Origin: Bacillota bacterium | Lineage (GTDB): Bacteria; Bacillota; Clostridia; Clostridiales; Clostridiaceae | Direction: 5' to 3' | Length of the DNA stretch: 7,680 bases | Assembly: GCA_023440105.1 (NCBI GenBank) | Contig: JAEXSY010000385.1 | Coordinates: forward strand, 1-7,680 | In this document: positions 1 to 5,704 of the stretch, piece by piece | Position numbering within the stretch: position 1 is the first letter of the stretch | Layout: each line of letters begins with the position of its first letter | Position numbers and translations under genes: made by a program | Notes under the pieces: generated by a model | Told to the model about the DNA's origin: nothing | The model's input: the letters and a program-made list of their open reading frames with translations, nothing else | Database searches by the model: none

Positions 1-592
1 GGTCATGGGTTACTACAACTACTGTCTTTTTATGCTCCGTAACCAGGGTTTTGAAGAGCTTGAGTATTTCAGCCTTGTTGGCAGAGTCCAGGTTACCAGT
101 AGGCTCGTCTGCTAGGACAAGCTCACAGGGCTTTAGGAGAACCCTTGCAATGGCAACCCTCTGCTGCTCTCCTCCTGATAGGGTGTATATTTTATTCTTT
201 TCATAGCCTTCCAGCCCAACTAGCTTCAGGGCTTTTTTTATTTCTTCATCTTTATTTTTAATTTTAGTATACTTCAGTGATATTTTTAGATTATAGTAAA
301 CAGTATCGTTATCAGATAACGCATAATTCTGAAAGATATAGGCTATCTTATTTCTATGGAGGAGCATGGCTGAGCGACTATTTATCTTGATATTTTCCTT
401 ATCAAATAAGGTTAGTTTTCCTCCAGTAGGATTATCCAAAAGACCAAGAATGTTAAGCAGTGTAGATTTTCCAGAGCCTGAAGGTCCCACGATTCCATAT
501 AACTGCTCCTTATTTATTTCCAAATTTAAATTACTAAAAAGCTTTTTTGGTCCAAAAGCTTTATTGATATTCTCTAGCTTAGCTATCATCAT
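1..592 (-). CDS. ABC transporter ATP-binding protein, lactococcin-972/MacB-like group (3' end cut by window edge)
   Basis: This is the cytoplasmic ATPase that would power the permease encoded just upstream. Translating the minus strand from 592 gives 197 residues before the window edge, so only the last 10-20 residues of a roughly 210-residue subunit should be missing. The motifs appear in order: Walker A GPSGSGKST (36-44), Q-loop FQN (87-89), signature LSGGEQ (138-143), Walker B LVLADEP (158-164) and H-loop THD (195-197). All catalytic residues are intact. The start is ATG at 592, or the adjacent ATG at 589. The ribosome binding site AAAGGAGG lies inside the last codons of the permease gene, and the permease stop is one base before the ATG, so the two genes are translationally coupled. 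The fold is of the LolD/MacB type. Assignment to the bacteriocin-associated group rests mainly on the partner permease. The substrate is unknown. Confidence 0.93.
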   Translation of the reverse strand, partial: MMIAKLENINKAFGPKKLFSNLNLEINKEQLYGIVGPSGSGKSTLLNILGLLDNPTGGKLTLFDKENIKINSRSAMLLHRNKIAYIFQNYALSDNDTVYYNLKISLKYTKIKNKDEEIKKALKLVGLEGYEKNKIYTLSGGEQQRVAIARVLLKPCELVLADEPTGNLDSANKAEILKLFKTLVTEHKKTVVVVTHD

Positions 593-593
593 A

Positions 594-2654
594 TTAAACC
601 TCCTTTAGCTCTGAGGCTAATCTATTTCTATTTAGTATTCTATCGAAGATTAGAAGTATAAGGACTTCTAAGGCTATCATACCTAAGAGAAGTCTATAAT
701 TAATATCAGTTTTGCTCCTATACATGATAGCTAATGGAATGATATATGCTAAAATACCTTCTATTATAATGTTTAGGTATAAGGGGAAGAATGAATACCC
801 TGTTAGCTTTTTAATTATAATTCTCTTCTTATAGGCCTTGAAGTATAAGTAATCATATTCAGCATTTACACCTATGGTTAGTAAAAAGGTTATGATAAGA
901 AAAAATAAAGCTTTATTAGAATGCTTTAGTATAGAGCTAGTTAAATTACTCCTGCTCTCTTCAAGATTCCTAATCTCTACCTTGTCCTTGTAGCTAATTT
1001 TCTCAAGGTTATCATTAAGCTCCTCAGGAGCTATTCCCTGAAAGTATACTCCATTAAAGATTGATTTATCCATTCTAAAAGCATCATCGGTGTATACCAT
1101 TAATATACTGTCTCCATTACCTTCATTATTGGCCGTCATCATTAAATAAAAATTATAATAATGGTTATTGTTAGATATAGGAATTATCTCCGTTTCATTA
1201 TCTTCTGTGAGAAACATTGAGGGAGATATATTTAGGTGCATATATTTTTCAGGAACTAGTATATAAATCTTTTTACCAATGTTATTCAGTGTAACCTTTT
1301 CCCCATTAGGATAATATACTGGATATTTATTTAAGTAGTTCATATTAAACGCTATTGAGGGGATTAAGGTTTCATCGTCTACAGCTACAGAGTAGCCTTG
1401 AAAATATATAGCTCCCATTTTATTAAAGTATTCATAATCCTCCTGATACTTTAGAAAAACGGGATCCTCCCTATCTTTATAGAATTTTACAAGGTCGTAG
1501 CCATCGAATCGATAACCATCCTTAAAGCCTTCTAGATATATCATTTCCGAGGCGGCTTCATAGCTATTCATTTCCTTTACTATCATAAAAGAAGCTGTGA
1601 CCTCAGAAAAGCTTTGAAATATATAGGGTAAAAAAAATGCAAGAAAACAAATCTTAATAAAATAATTGGTATTTAGAAGAGGCTTATTAAAGTTATGATT
1701 TTTTATAAGCTTTGGCAGCTGTAGAGCTTTTAATATTAAAGTATTTAAAAGAAGAATTAAAACAATTAAAGGTATTTCTGCCATCAGTGCTTTAGTTAAA
1801 TAAGTAGCAAAGGGAATTGTCCTCACATTTATTTCACCTGCTGTGACAAAAAATAACACAGCAAACATAGCGCCTGATAGAAAAATAAGGTATAGAAAGT
1901 ATTTAGCGAATATATCCACAGCTATATTAAAGCTTGAATAGCCATTAAGCTTTAATAGGGCTATTTTCTTCAAAGCTTGTGAAAGCATGAATAACAGTAT
2001 AATCATTGTAATTATGAAAGAAAGGGATAATAATGTTTTAAGAAGACTATTATATTCTGACTGGATATTCAATAGTTCTTGATTATAATTATAGAAACCA
2101 GTAATAAAGTTTCCATATTGCTCTTGAAGTAGCATTTGAGTATTAAGTAAATCTTCATCTGACTCACAATACACTGTATACTCTCCAGAGATTGGCACAG
2201 CATTTATAATCTTATTTAAAGGATAAATTTTTAATTGAAGATCAGGATTAAGTAAGTAAAAGTAGCTTCCGTTTATATTTGAACTGTTATTTGTGTAAAA
2301 TTTTTCGGATTCATTTATAAAGTCAACAAATTCGGTAGTAACTAAACCCATACTTTCAGCGATATTTCTGGTAGACATTATATAAAATATATATTTATTA
2401 TCAGCATAATTGTACTGAGGACGAATTATTTCTACATTATTATTTTCTGCTAAAGCCTTCAAGAAAGATATGAATTCTTTTGATGATTTATTATTTAAAT
2501 CAGTATGAAAGCTTACTGAAAAGTTTTTGTATTTTTGATTGTATCCAAATATGCTAAAAGTATCAGATATGTCCTTTTCACAAAAGAGATTATATATGTT
2601 CATAAAAAGGAATAGATTTGTAATTAAGAAAAATACACAAAAGATTTTTTTCAT
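594..2654 (-). CDS. Bacteriocin-associated integral membrane protein (DUF1430/lactococcin-972 immunity-type permease)
   Basis: This is a 686-residue membrane protein, probably the transmembrane partner of the ATPase that follows. Visible hydrophobic segments are at about 5-22, 205-228, 252-270, 290-312, 333-352, 582-597, 622-644 and 653-671. Two large polar regions, about 25-200 and 355-580, probably lie outside the membrane and are rich in N, Y and D/E. The length, segment layout and coupling to an ABC gene match the family described as bacteriocin-associated integral membrane (putative immunity) proteins, many of which sit beside lactococcin-972-like bacteriocins. Two internal motifs, KLNGYS (235-240) and KLTGYS (616-621), each follow a membrane segment and a KK pair. 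This suggests two FtsX-like halves. The start is ATG at 2654, preceded by AGGTGAT. The family's role, immunity or export, is unproven, and assignment is from pattern recognition without a database search. Confidence 0.8.
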   Translation of the reverse strand: MKKIFCVFFLITNLFLFMNIYNLFCEKDISDTFSIFGYNQKYKNFSVSFHTDLNNKSSKEFISFLKALAENNNVEIIRPQYNYADNKYIFYIMSTRNIAESMGLVTTEFVDFINESEKFYTNNSSNINGSYFYLLNPDLQLKIYPLNKIINAVPISGEYTVYCESDEDLLNTQMLLQEQYGNFITGFYNYNQELLNIQSEYNSLLKTLLSLSFIITMIILLFMLSQALKKIALLKLNGYSSFNIAVDIFAKYFLYLIFLSGAMFAVLFFVTAGEINVRTIPFATYLTKALMAEIPLIVLILLLNTLILKALQLPKLIKNHNFNKPLLNTNYFIKICFLAFFLPYIFQSFSEVTASFMIVKEMNSYEAASEMIYLEGFKDGYRFDGYDLVKFYKDREDPVFLKYQEDYEYFNKMGAIYFQGYSVAVDDETLIPSIAFNMNYLNKYPVYYPNGEKVTLNNIGKKIYILVPEKYMHLNISPSMFLTEDNETEIIPISNNNHYYNFYLMMTANNEGNGDSILMVYTDDAFRMDKSIFNGVYFQGIAPEELNDNLEKISYKDKVEIRNLEESRSNLTSSILKHSNKALFFLIITFLLTIGVNAEYDYLYFKAYKKRIIIKKLTGYSFFPLYLNIIIEGILAYIIPLAIMYRSKTDINYRLLLGMIALEVLILLIFDRILNRNRLASELKEV

Positions 2655-2708
2655 GTTATCACCTATATATTTAAAGATTATTTATTAACCTATAATAATA
2701 TTATATGC

Positions 2709-2789
2709 TTAGATATTAAATTCATCAGCAAAAGCACTTACACCACTCAGTAATAAAATTAACATTAAGTCTACAGATAATTTCCTCAT
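2709..2789 (-). CDS. Tiny signal-peptide-like secreted peptide, first gene of the ABC operon
   Basis: This is a 26-codon ORF. It begins MRKLSVDLML, continues ILLLSGVSAFA, and ends DEFNI before TAA. It has a complete Sec signal architecture: basic residues at 2-3, a hydrophobic core at about 8-17, and an A-F-A signal peptidase I motif at 19-21, which would leave only five residues after cleavage. The ribosome binding site AAAAAGGAG lies 9 bases before the ATG, and a good promoter lies about 50 bases further upstream. The stop is 54 bases before the permease start. In lactococcin-972 loci the secreted bacteriocin gene holds this position, but this product is far too short to be one. It could be a pheromone-like peptide similar to streptococcal SHP or Bacillus Phr peptides, a microbacteriocin, a translated leader, or the stump of a decayed bacteriocin gene. 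I recognise no named family. Confidence 0.6.
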   Translation of the reverse strand: MRKLSVDLMLILLLSGVSAFADEFNI

Positions 2790-2839
2790 AGATTCTTTCT
2801 CCTTTTTATTATATTGTTGAAAAAGACTAGTTGTTATCT

Positions 2840-2869
2840 ATTATATAACATAAATGTTAATATTTACAA
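2840..2869 (-). promoter_or_regulatory. Promoter of the sORF-permease-ATPase operon
   Basis: Read on the minus strand, TTGTAA (2869-2864) and TATAAT (2845-2840) are separated by 18 bases. Transcription would begin near 2833, giving a leader of about 44 bases before the sORF. The -35 box overlaps the -35 box of the plus-strand promoter P1. The whole spacer is occupied by a perfect palindrome and its flanks, so control by a repressor is likely. Confidence 0.7.
2846..2859. promoter_or_regulatory. Candidate operator, palindrome TAACAT-AA-ATGTTA
   Basis: This is a perfect 6+2+6 inverted repeat lying exactly between the -10 and -35 boxes of the minus-strand promoter and a few bases upstream of the plus-strand P1 -35 box. 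A dimeric regulator bound here would block the peptide/ABC operon and could also affect the DUF1292 side. No regulator gene is present in the window. The surroundings are very A+T-rich, so chance is possible. Confidence 0.45.
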
Positions 2870-2891
2870 TATGTTTTTGTTTGCATATAAT
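2863..2891 (+). promoter_or_regulatory. Plus-strand promoter P1 for the DUF1292 operon
   Basis: TTTACA (2863-2868) and TATAAT (2886-2891) have the ideal 17-base spacing. The start would be near 2898, giving a leader of about 160 bases before the DUF1292 gene. The -35 box shares bases with the oppositely oriented promoter. Confidence 0.65.
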
Positions 2892-2922
2892 TTGTGTTTT
2901 AAGGAGCATTCTATTGAAATTC

Positions 2923-2951
2923 TTTACAGAGATAGATAGGTTAACTATAAT
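2923..2951 (+). promoter_or_regulatory. Plus-strand promoter P2, tandem with P1
   Basis: TTTACA (2923-2928) and TATAAT (2946-2951) again have exactly 17 bases between them, a repeat of the P1 design 60 bases downstream. The start would be near 2958, only about 13 bases before the leader hairpin at 2971, so P1 and P2 transcripts would differ mainly in the stretch ahead of that hairpin. Confidence 0.65.
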
Positions 2952-2970
2952 AATACTATAAGATTACAAA

Positions 2971-3001
2971 CTCTATGTTATTATATAGAGAGTCGTTTTT
3001 T
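2971..3001 (+). terminator. Leader hairpin followed by T6, possible attenuator
   Basis: CTCTATGT (2971-2978) pairs with ATATAGAG (2983-2990), one pair being G-T, around a four-base loop. Five bases later comes a run of six T (2996-3001). The stem is A+T-rich and the T run is offset, so it is at best a weak terminator. It may instead be a 5' stabilising hairpin for the P2 transcript. It lies between both promoters and the DUF1292 gene. Confidence 0.4.
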
Positions 3002-3059
3002 GGGGTAACTAAAGCTAAGACTGAAAAACAATAATTTGTTTAAGAAAGGAAGTTTTATC

Positions 3060-3314
3060 ATGGAAGATAAGGTAACTATGAAGTTTAAAGATGTGGATGG
3101 AAACGTAGTTGAGCTGGAGGCTGTTGCTAGAATATATTTAAATGAAACAGAGTATGTAATATTGGCTCCTTTAGAAGGTGATGAGGATGATGCCTATGTA
3201 TTTAGAGTTGATGAAGATGATAATGGGATAGAATATAATATGGTTGAGGACGACGAAGAATTTAAGGCAGTAAATAAAGAATACAAAAACTTACTATATA
3301 ATAATGATAAATAG
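3060..3314 (+). CDS. DUF1292 family protein (YrzB-like)
   Basis: This is a small acidic cytosolic protein of 84 residues and unknown function. The N-terminal part has the DUF1292 pattern: a short beta strand, DVDGN, then a hydrophobic ARIYLNETEYVILAPL stretch. A highly acidic middle follows (GDEDDAYVFRVDEDDNG), then VEDDEEFKAV near the C-terminus. The size is normal for the family. The ATG at 3060 is chosen because AAAGGAAG lies 7 bases upstream. A longer reading from TTG at 3036 has no ribosome binding site. In Bacillus the homologue yrzB sits beside the Holliday-junction resolvase gene yrvK, but here it heads a two-gene operon with an unrelated acidic protein 14 bases downstream. Promoters P1 and P2 and a leader hairpin precede it. 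Confidence 0.88.
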   Translation: MEDKVTMKFKDVDGNVVELEAVARIYLNETEYVILAPLEGDEDDAYVFRVDEDDNGIEYNMVEDDEEFKAVNKEYKNLLYNNDK

Positions 3315-3328
3315 GAGGAGCAATTAAC

Positions 3329-3721
3329 ATGAATAATAAAGAGATAAAAGAGTATTTACTAGATAATGATTTTTCAGAGGTAGAAGAGCTGGATTACAAG
3401 GGAGAGGAATTGGTTTACAGAGCATTCTATGATTTTGATGAGGCGGAGCTTAAGGCAGCTAGAGCTTATTCTAATGATGAGAGTGATTATGAAGAGGACA
3501 GTGAAGAATGGCTAAAGGATTTCTTTCTTCCTTACTTAAGTGACCTTGCAATTGATAATGTAGGTCAGTGTATGGAAGAGATAATGGAGGAATTTGAAGT
3601 AACAGCCCAATTTGTTTCCTATGAAATTGATTCCTTAAATTATAGCTATTTAGAATTTATACTGGCTTTTGGCAATGAAGAAATGGATATAGATAGTATA
3701 GTGGAAGAAATAGGATTATAG
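3329..3721 (+). CDS. Unrecognised acidic cytosolic protein, 130 residues
   Basis: I do not recognise this family. The product has no signal peptide, membrane segment or metal-binding motif. It is very rich in D and E (for example DESDYEEDSEEWLKDF at about 50-65) with regularly spaced aromatic residues, suggesting a small mixed alpha/beta fold. A hydrophobic patch, LPYLSDLAIDNVG, is followed by EEIMEEFEVTAQF. The start is ATG at 3329, with GGAGGAG 8 bases upstream, and the gene lies 14 bases after the DUF1292 stop, so the two are co-transcribed. Codon use matches the neighbours. No terminator follows: the -35 box of the 6S RNA promoter begins only six bases after the stop. The shared acidity with the DUF1292 partner suggests related biology, but this is inference. 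Confidence 0.85.
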   Translation: MNNKEIKEYLLDNDFSEVEELDYKGEELVYRAFYDFDEAELKAARAYSNDESDYEEDSEEWLKDFFLPYLSDLAIDNVGQCMEEIMEEFEVTAQFVSYEIDSLNYSYLEFILAFGNEEMDIDSIVEEIGL

Positions 3722-3727
3722 GCTTAC

Positions 3728-3755
3728 TTGAAATTTTATCAATATATGCTATAAT
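3728..3755 (+). promoter_or_regulatory. 6S RNA promoter, with extended -10
   Basis: TTGAAA (3728-3733) and TATAAT (3750-3755) are separated by 16 bases, with TGC immediately before the -10 box (extended -10). This is a strong vegetative promoter. The predicted start near 3762 is two or three bases before the 6S closing stem. Confidence 0.8.
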
Positions 3756-3761
3756 AAGAAT

Positions 3762-3945
3762 AAATCCTGAGATGTCCGCGAAGCTTATAGTATTCAACCT
3801 ACAGTGTGAATACGGGATTCTCAATAAATCTACAGATGTGGAGCTACAAAGCAGGTAGTTGACAGAAGTAGGATGAGAGAAACCCACCTGCGAGGTGCAG
3901 GTATGAATTTATAGGTGTGACGGCATGTTGGGATACAATAATTGA
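3762..3945 (+). ncRNA. ssrS: 6S RNA
   Basis: 6S RNA binds the housekeeping RNA polymerase holoenzyme by imitating an open promoter and down-shifts transcription in slow growth. The 5' segment CTGAGATGTCCGCGAAGC and 3' segment ACGGCATGTTGGGAT closely resemble the ends of enterobacterial 6S RNA. They pair with each other (about 3764-3778 with 3921-3934) as the long closing stem. Inside, a small hairpin GTATTCA/TGAATAC (3790-3796 with 3807-3813) sits on the 5' side of the expected central bubble, and CACCT/AGGTG (3885-3889 with 3893-3897) sits on the 3' side. The distal arm is closed by GGG/CCC and TCTCA/TGAGA. The length of about 184 bases is normal. The gene has its own promoter and terminator, contains no credible ORF, and is richer in G+C than its flanks. 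The exact ends are inferred. Confidence 0.9.
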
Positions 3946-3950
3946 TTTAT

Positions 3951-3981
3951 AAATTGCCTCACTTTTGTGAGGCAATTTTTA
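3951..3981 (+). terminator. Strong intrinsic terminator of 6S RNA, shared with the Spo0E-like gene
   Basis: This is a perfect 12-base-pair stem AAATTGCCTCAC/GTGAGGCAATTT with a TTTT loop, followed by TTATTT. The hairpin also ends two bases before the stop of the convergent Spo0E-like gene, so it probably serves both strands. The T-rich tail is better on the plus strand. Confidence 0.92.
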
Positions 3982-3982
3982 T

Positions 3983-4225
3983 TTAAGACACTTCTCTTAA
4001 GGACTCTTCTTTCTTTTTACCATAACCGATGTTTTTAGAATGAAATAGATTGTAATTTATTTTTTTATTTTTGTTCTTATTTATGAGGTCTAATTGGCTT
4101 TTGACAATAAGTGTATCTAAAAATTGGCTGCATTTAATTACATACTTATTTGAAGGAGAGTTAAATCCTAATAAAATATGCATCAACCTTCTTACGATTC
4201 TTATTTTAAGATTCAATATATCCAT
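3983..4225 (-). CDS. Spo0E-like aspartyl-phosphate phosphatase
   Basis: This family dephosphorylates Spo0A~P and so restrains sporulation. The product is about 80 residues: a first helix (LNLKIRIVRRLMHILLGF), a short turn (NSPSNKY), then a second helix carrying the signature SQFLDTLIVKSQ. Ser33, Leu36, Asp37, Leu39 and Ile40 fit the family SQxLDxLI pattern, in which the aspartate is important for phosphatase activity. The C-terminal 30 residues form a basic, asparagine- and lysine-rich tail not typical of the core. The ATG at 4225 is preferred, with GGAGGT about 10 bases upstream. An in-frame ATG at 4249 would add eight residues but has no suitably spaced site. The gene stands alone, convergent with 6S RNA. 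No convincing promoter was found in the very A+T-rich upstream region. Confidence 0.8.
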   Translation of the reverse strand: MDILNLKIRIVRRLMHILLGFNSPSNKYVIKCSQFLDTLIVKSQLDLINKNKNKKINYNLFHSKNIGYGKKKEESLREVS

Positions 4226-4249
4226 ATCCTTGGTAACCTCCAGTGTCAT

Positions 4250-4537
4250 CCTTTGACCTTGTTAGTTATATATTAACAGAGCTTAAGAAAAAAATAAAAA
4301 TAAACTCTTTGCTATTAAGCTACATAATAATATAAAAATGGATAAAAAAATTATTAAAGATATTAATTTTTTATTTGGAAAAAAATGTAAAATATCTTAA
4401 AAGGTTGAAATAGTGCAGTTTAAGAATAAAATGGTTTGTAGAAGAATATCAAAAAAAATAATATGATAATTTAACATATTAATATATAATTACATTGAAG
4501 ATAAGGATAATACTATTAATAAAGGTGGGAAAGTAAT
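4250..4537. other. Divergent A+T-rich intergenic region between the Spo0E-like gene and ynzC
   Basis: This stretch must hold the promoters of both flanking genes. It is about 80% or more A+T with many chance TATAAT-like hexamers, for example at 4485-4490, but none has a good -35 partner at 16-18 bases. A plus-strand ATG near 4340 opens a 20-codon ORF without a ribosome binding site. I saw no RNA structure, repeat or credible gene here. Confidence 0.5.
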
Positions 4538-4711
4538 ATGGACATAGAAACCCTTACTAAACGTATAAATTTTTTATATAATAAAAGCAAAGAGGAACCT
4601 TTAACAAAGGAAGAGCTGGAAGAACAGGCTGAGCTAAGAAGATTATATGTAGATAGAGTTAAAAATAACCTGAGATCACAGCTTAAAGGAATAAAGAATA
4701 ATAAAAATTAA
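4538..4711 (+). CDS. ynzC: DUF896 family protein (YnzC-like)
   Basis: This is a 57-residue cytosolic protein of a small, widespread Firmicutes family whose founding member, B. subtilis YnzC, folds as a two-helix hairpin. The order is typical: LTKRINFLYNKSK, then PLTKEELEEQAELRRLYVD, then VKNNLRSQLKGIK. The KRIN, LTxEE, EQxxLRRxY and RSQL positions match the family, and the length is close to the usual 60-80 residues. The start ATG is preceded by AAAGGTGGG at a suitable distance. The gene ends 12 bases before the proposed hprK start, so the two form an operon. The biological role is not established. A link to the SOS region in Bacillus comes from gene context there, not here. Confidence 0.92.
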   Translation: MDIETLTKRINFLYNKSKEEPLTKEELEEQAELRRLYVDRVKNNLRSQLKGIKNNKN

Positions 4712-4723
4712 GGGGGGATAAAA

Positions 4724-5644
4724 ATAGAAGCGGTTACGGTACAAAAGCTAATTAAAGATTTTGACTTTGATGTTCTAGTTGAAGGAGAAAAAGATGTAAT
4801 TATTAACGTTTCTGATATCAATAGACCTGGTCTTCAGCTTTCAGGCTTTTATAATTATTTCGCACCGGAAAGAATACAGGTGGTAGGAAAAGCAGAATGG
4901 AGTTTCATTGAAGATATGACTCCGGAGATTCGAAGAAAAAGATTGACTAAGTTTTTTAGCTTTGATATCAGCTGTCTTATTATTACTCGAGGGTTAGAGC
5001 CTCATAGGGATGTCTTAGAATATGCAAAAAAGAGTAAGAGATGGGTTATAAGAACTAAATTAATAACTACCCAGTTCATAAGTAAACTAACTATGTATTT
5101 AGCCGATAAGATGGCTCCTGAGACAAGACTTCATGGAGTTCTTGTAGATGTTTATGGAATAGGTATGCTTATTACAGGAGAAAGCGGTATAGGAAAAAGT
5201 GAGTCAGCCTTAGAACTTATTAAAAGAGGTCATAGGCTGGTAGCTGATGATGCAGTAGATATAAAGGAAATCGATGGTGAGCTTATAGGCATATCCCCGG
5301 AAATAACCTTTGGTATGCTAGAAGTAAGGGGCATGGGGATTATTGATGTCTCAGCACTATATGGATTAAGCTCCATAATTCCTAAAAAAACTATTTCTAT
5401 AACTGTAAGCCTGGAACATTGGAAGGATGACGGAAACTATGATAGATTGGGCTTAAGTGATGATTTTATAGATGTTCTTGGAGTTAAGCTTAAGAAGATA
5501 ACCATTCCTATAAGACCTGGAAGAAATATTGCTGTTATTATTGAAGCAGCAGCAGCTAATTATAGATACAACTTAATGTCCGAGGTATCACCGGTAGATA
5601 TTATAGATCAGAGAATGGAAAAGCTATTAGAAGACAAAAGCTAG
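4724..5644 (+). CDS. hprK: HPr kinase/phosphorylase, apparent ATA start codon
   Basis: HprK phosphorylates and dephosphorylates Ser46 of HPr, the switch for carbon catabolite repression in Firmicutes. Read from ATA at 4724, the protein is 306 residues, the normal length. The N-terminal domain has VTVQKLIKDF and the conserved SDINRPGLQLSGFYNYF. The catalytic domain has HGVLVDVYG (from His137), Walker A GESGIGKS (152-159), VADD (173-176), the signature LEVRGMGIIDV (199-209) and IPIRPGRNIAVIIEAAA (261-277). All key residues are present. The frame is open from the ynzC stop at 4711, yet has no ATG, GTG or TTG before GTG at 4880. ATA 4724 follows a G6 ribosome binding site by 6 bases, exactly where the family's initiator Met is expected. 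GTG 4880 would give 254 residues, losing the conserved N-terminal motif but keeping the kinase domain. A sequencing error at the start codon is the main alternative. Confidence 0.93.
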   Translation: MEAVTVQKLIKDFDFDVLVEGEKDVIINVSDINRPGLQLSGFYNYFAPERIQVVGKAEWSFIEDMTPEIRRKRLTKFFSFDISCLIITRGLEPHRDVLEYAKKSKRWVIRTKLITTQFISKLTMYLADKMAPETRLHGVLVDVYGIGMLITGESGIGKSESALELIKRGHRLVADDAVDIKEIDGELIGISPEITFGMLEVRGMGIIDVSALYGLSSIIPKKTISITVSLEHWKDDGNYDRLGLSDDFIDVLGVKLKKITIPIRPGRNIAVIIEAAAANYRYNLMSEVSPVDIIDQRMEKLLEDKS

Positions 5645-5671
5645 AAGGTAACTAGCTTTTGTCATTTTTTT
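5633..5671 (+). terminator. Intrinsic terminator of the ynzC-hprK operon, overlapping the hprK stop
   Basis: A perfect 12-base-pair stem GACAAAAGCTAG (5633-5644) with CTAGCTTTTGTC (5652-5663), loop AAGGTAA, is followed by T7 (5665-5671). The hprK stop TAG is the last three bases of the left arm, so the final codons are part of the hairpin. Confidence 0.93.
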
Positions 5672-5673
5672 GT

Positions 5674-5702
5674 TTGTATACGTTTCCTAATTGTTATACA
5701 AT
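5674..5702 (+). promoter_or_regulatory. Promoter of the M18 aminopeptidase gene
   Basis: TTGTAT (5674-5679) and TACAAT (5697-5702) are separated by 17 bases. The start would be near 5709, immediately before the AGAGGAGGG ribosome binding site, giving a very short leader of about 17 bases. The -10 box lies inside a palindrome. Confidence 0.55.
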
Positions 5703-5704
5703 TA
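5688..5704. promoter_or_regulatory. Candidate operator, palindrome TAATTGT-TAT-ACAATTA
   Basis: A perfect 7+3+7 inverted repeat covers the -10 box of the aminopeptidase promoter. Its position is that of a repressor site. It is A+T-rich, so chance occurrence cannot be excluded, and no regulator is adjacent. Confidence 0.4.

Noticed and set aside
366..608. Plus-strand 80-codon ORF opposite the ATPase and permease genes
   Set aside because: It is an antisense shadow of the ABC ATPase coding sequence and has no family features.
2914..2961. 15-codon leader ORF starting at TTG, with AAGGAG 7 bases upstream
   Set aside because: It overlaps the strong promoter P2, uses a TTG start and has no run of regulatory codons. 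The good ribosome binding site is noted but probably coincidental.
3036..3059. Extended DUF1292 start at TTG 3036
   Set aside because: There is no ribosome binding site before 3036, while AAAGGAAG stands 7 bases before ATG 3060, and the extra residues do not fit the family.
3657..3887. Minus-strand 76-codon ORF across the 6S RNA gene
   Set aside because: It overlaps a clearly structured 6S RNA and has no ribosome binding site or protein-like composition.
4071..4256. Plus-strand 61-codon ORF opposite the Spo0E-like gene
   Set aside because: It is antisense to a recognisable Spo0E core and hydrophobic only by virtue of A+T-rich sequence.
4340..4402. 20-codon plus-strand ORF in the Spo0E-ynzC intergenic region
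   Set aside because: It has no ribosome binding site and low-complexity Lys/Ile composition expected by chance.
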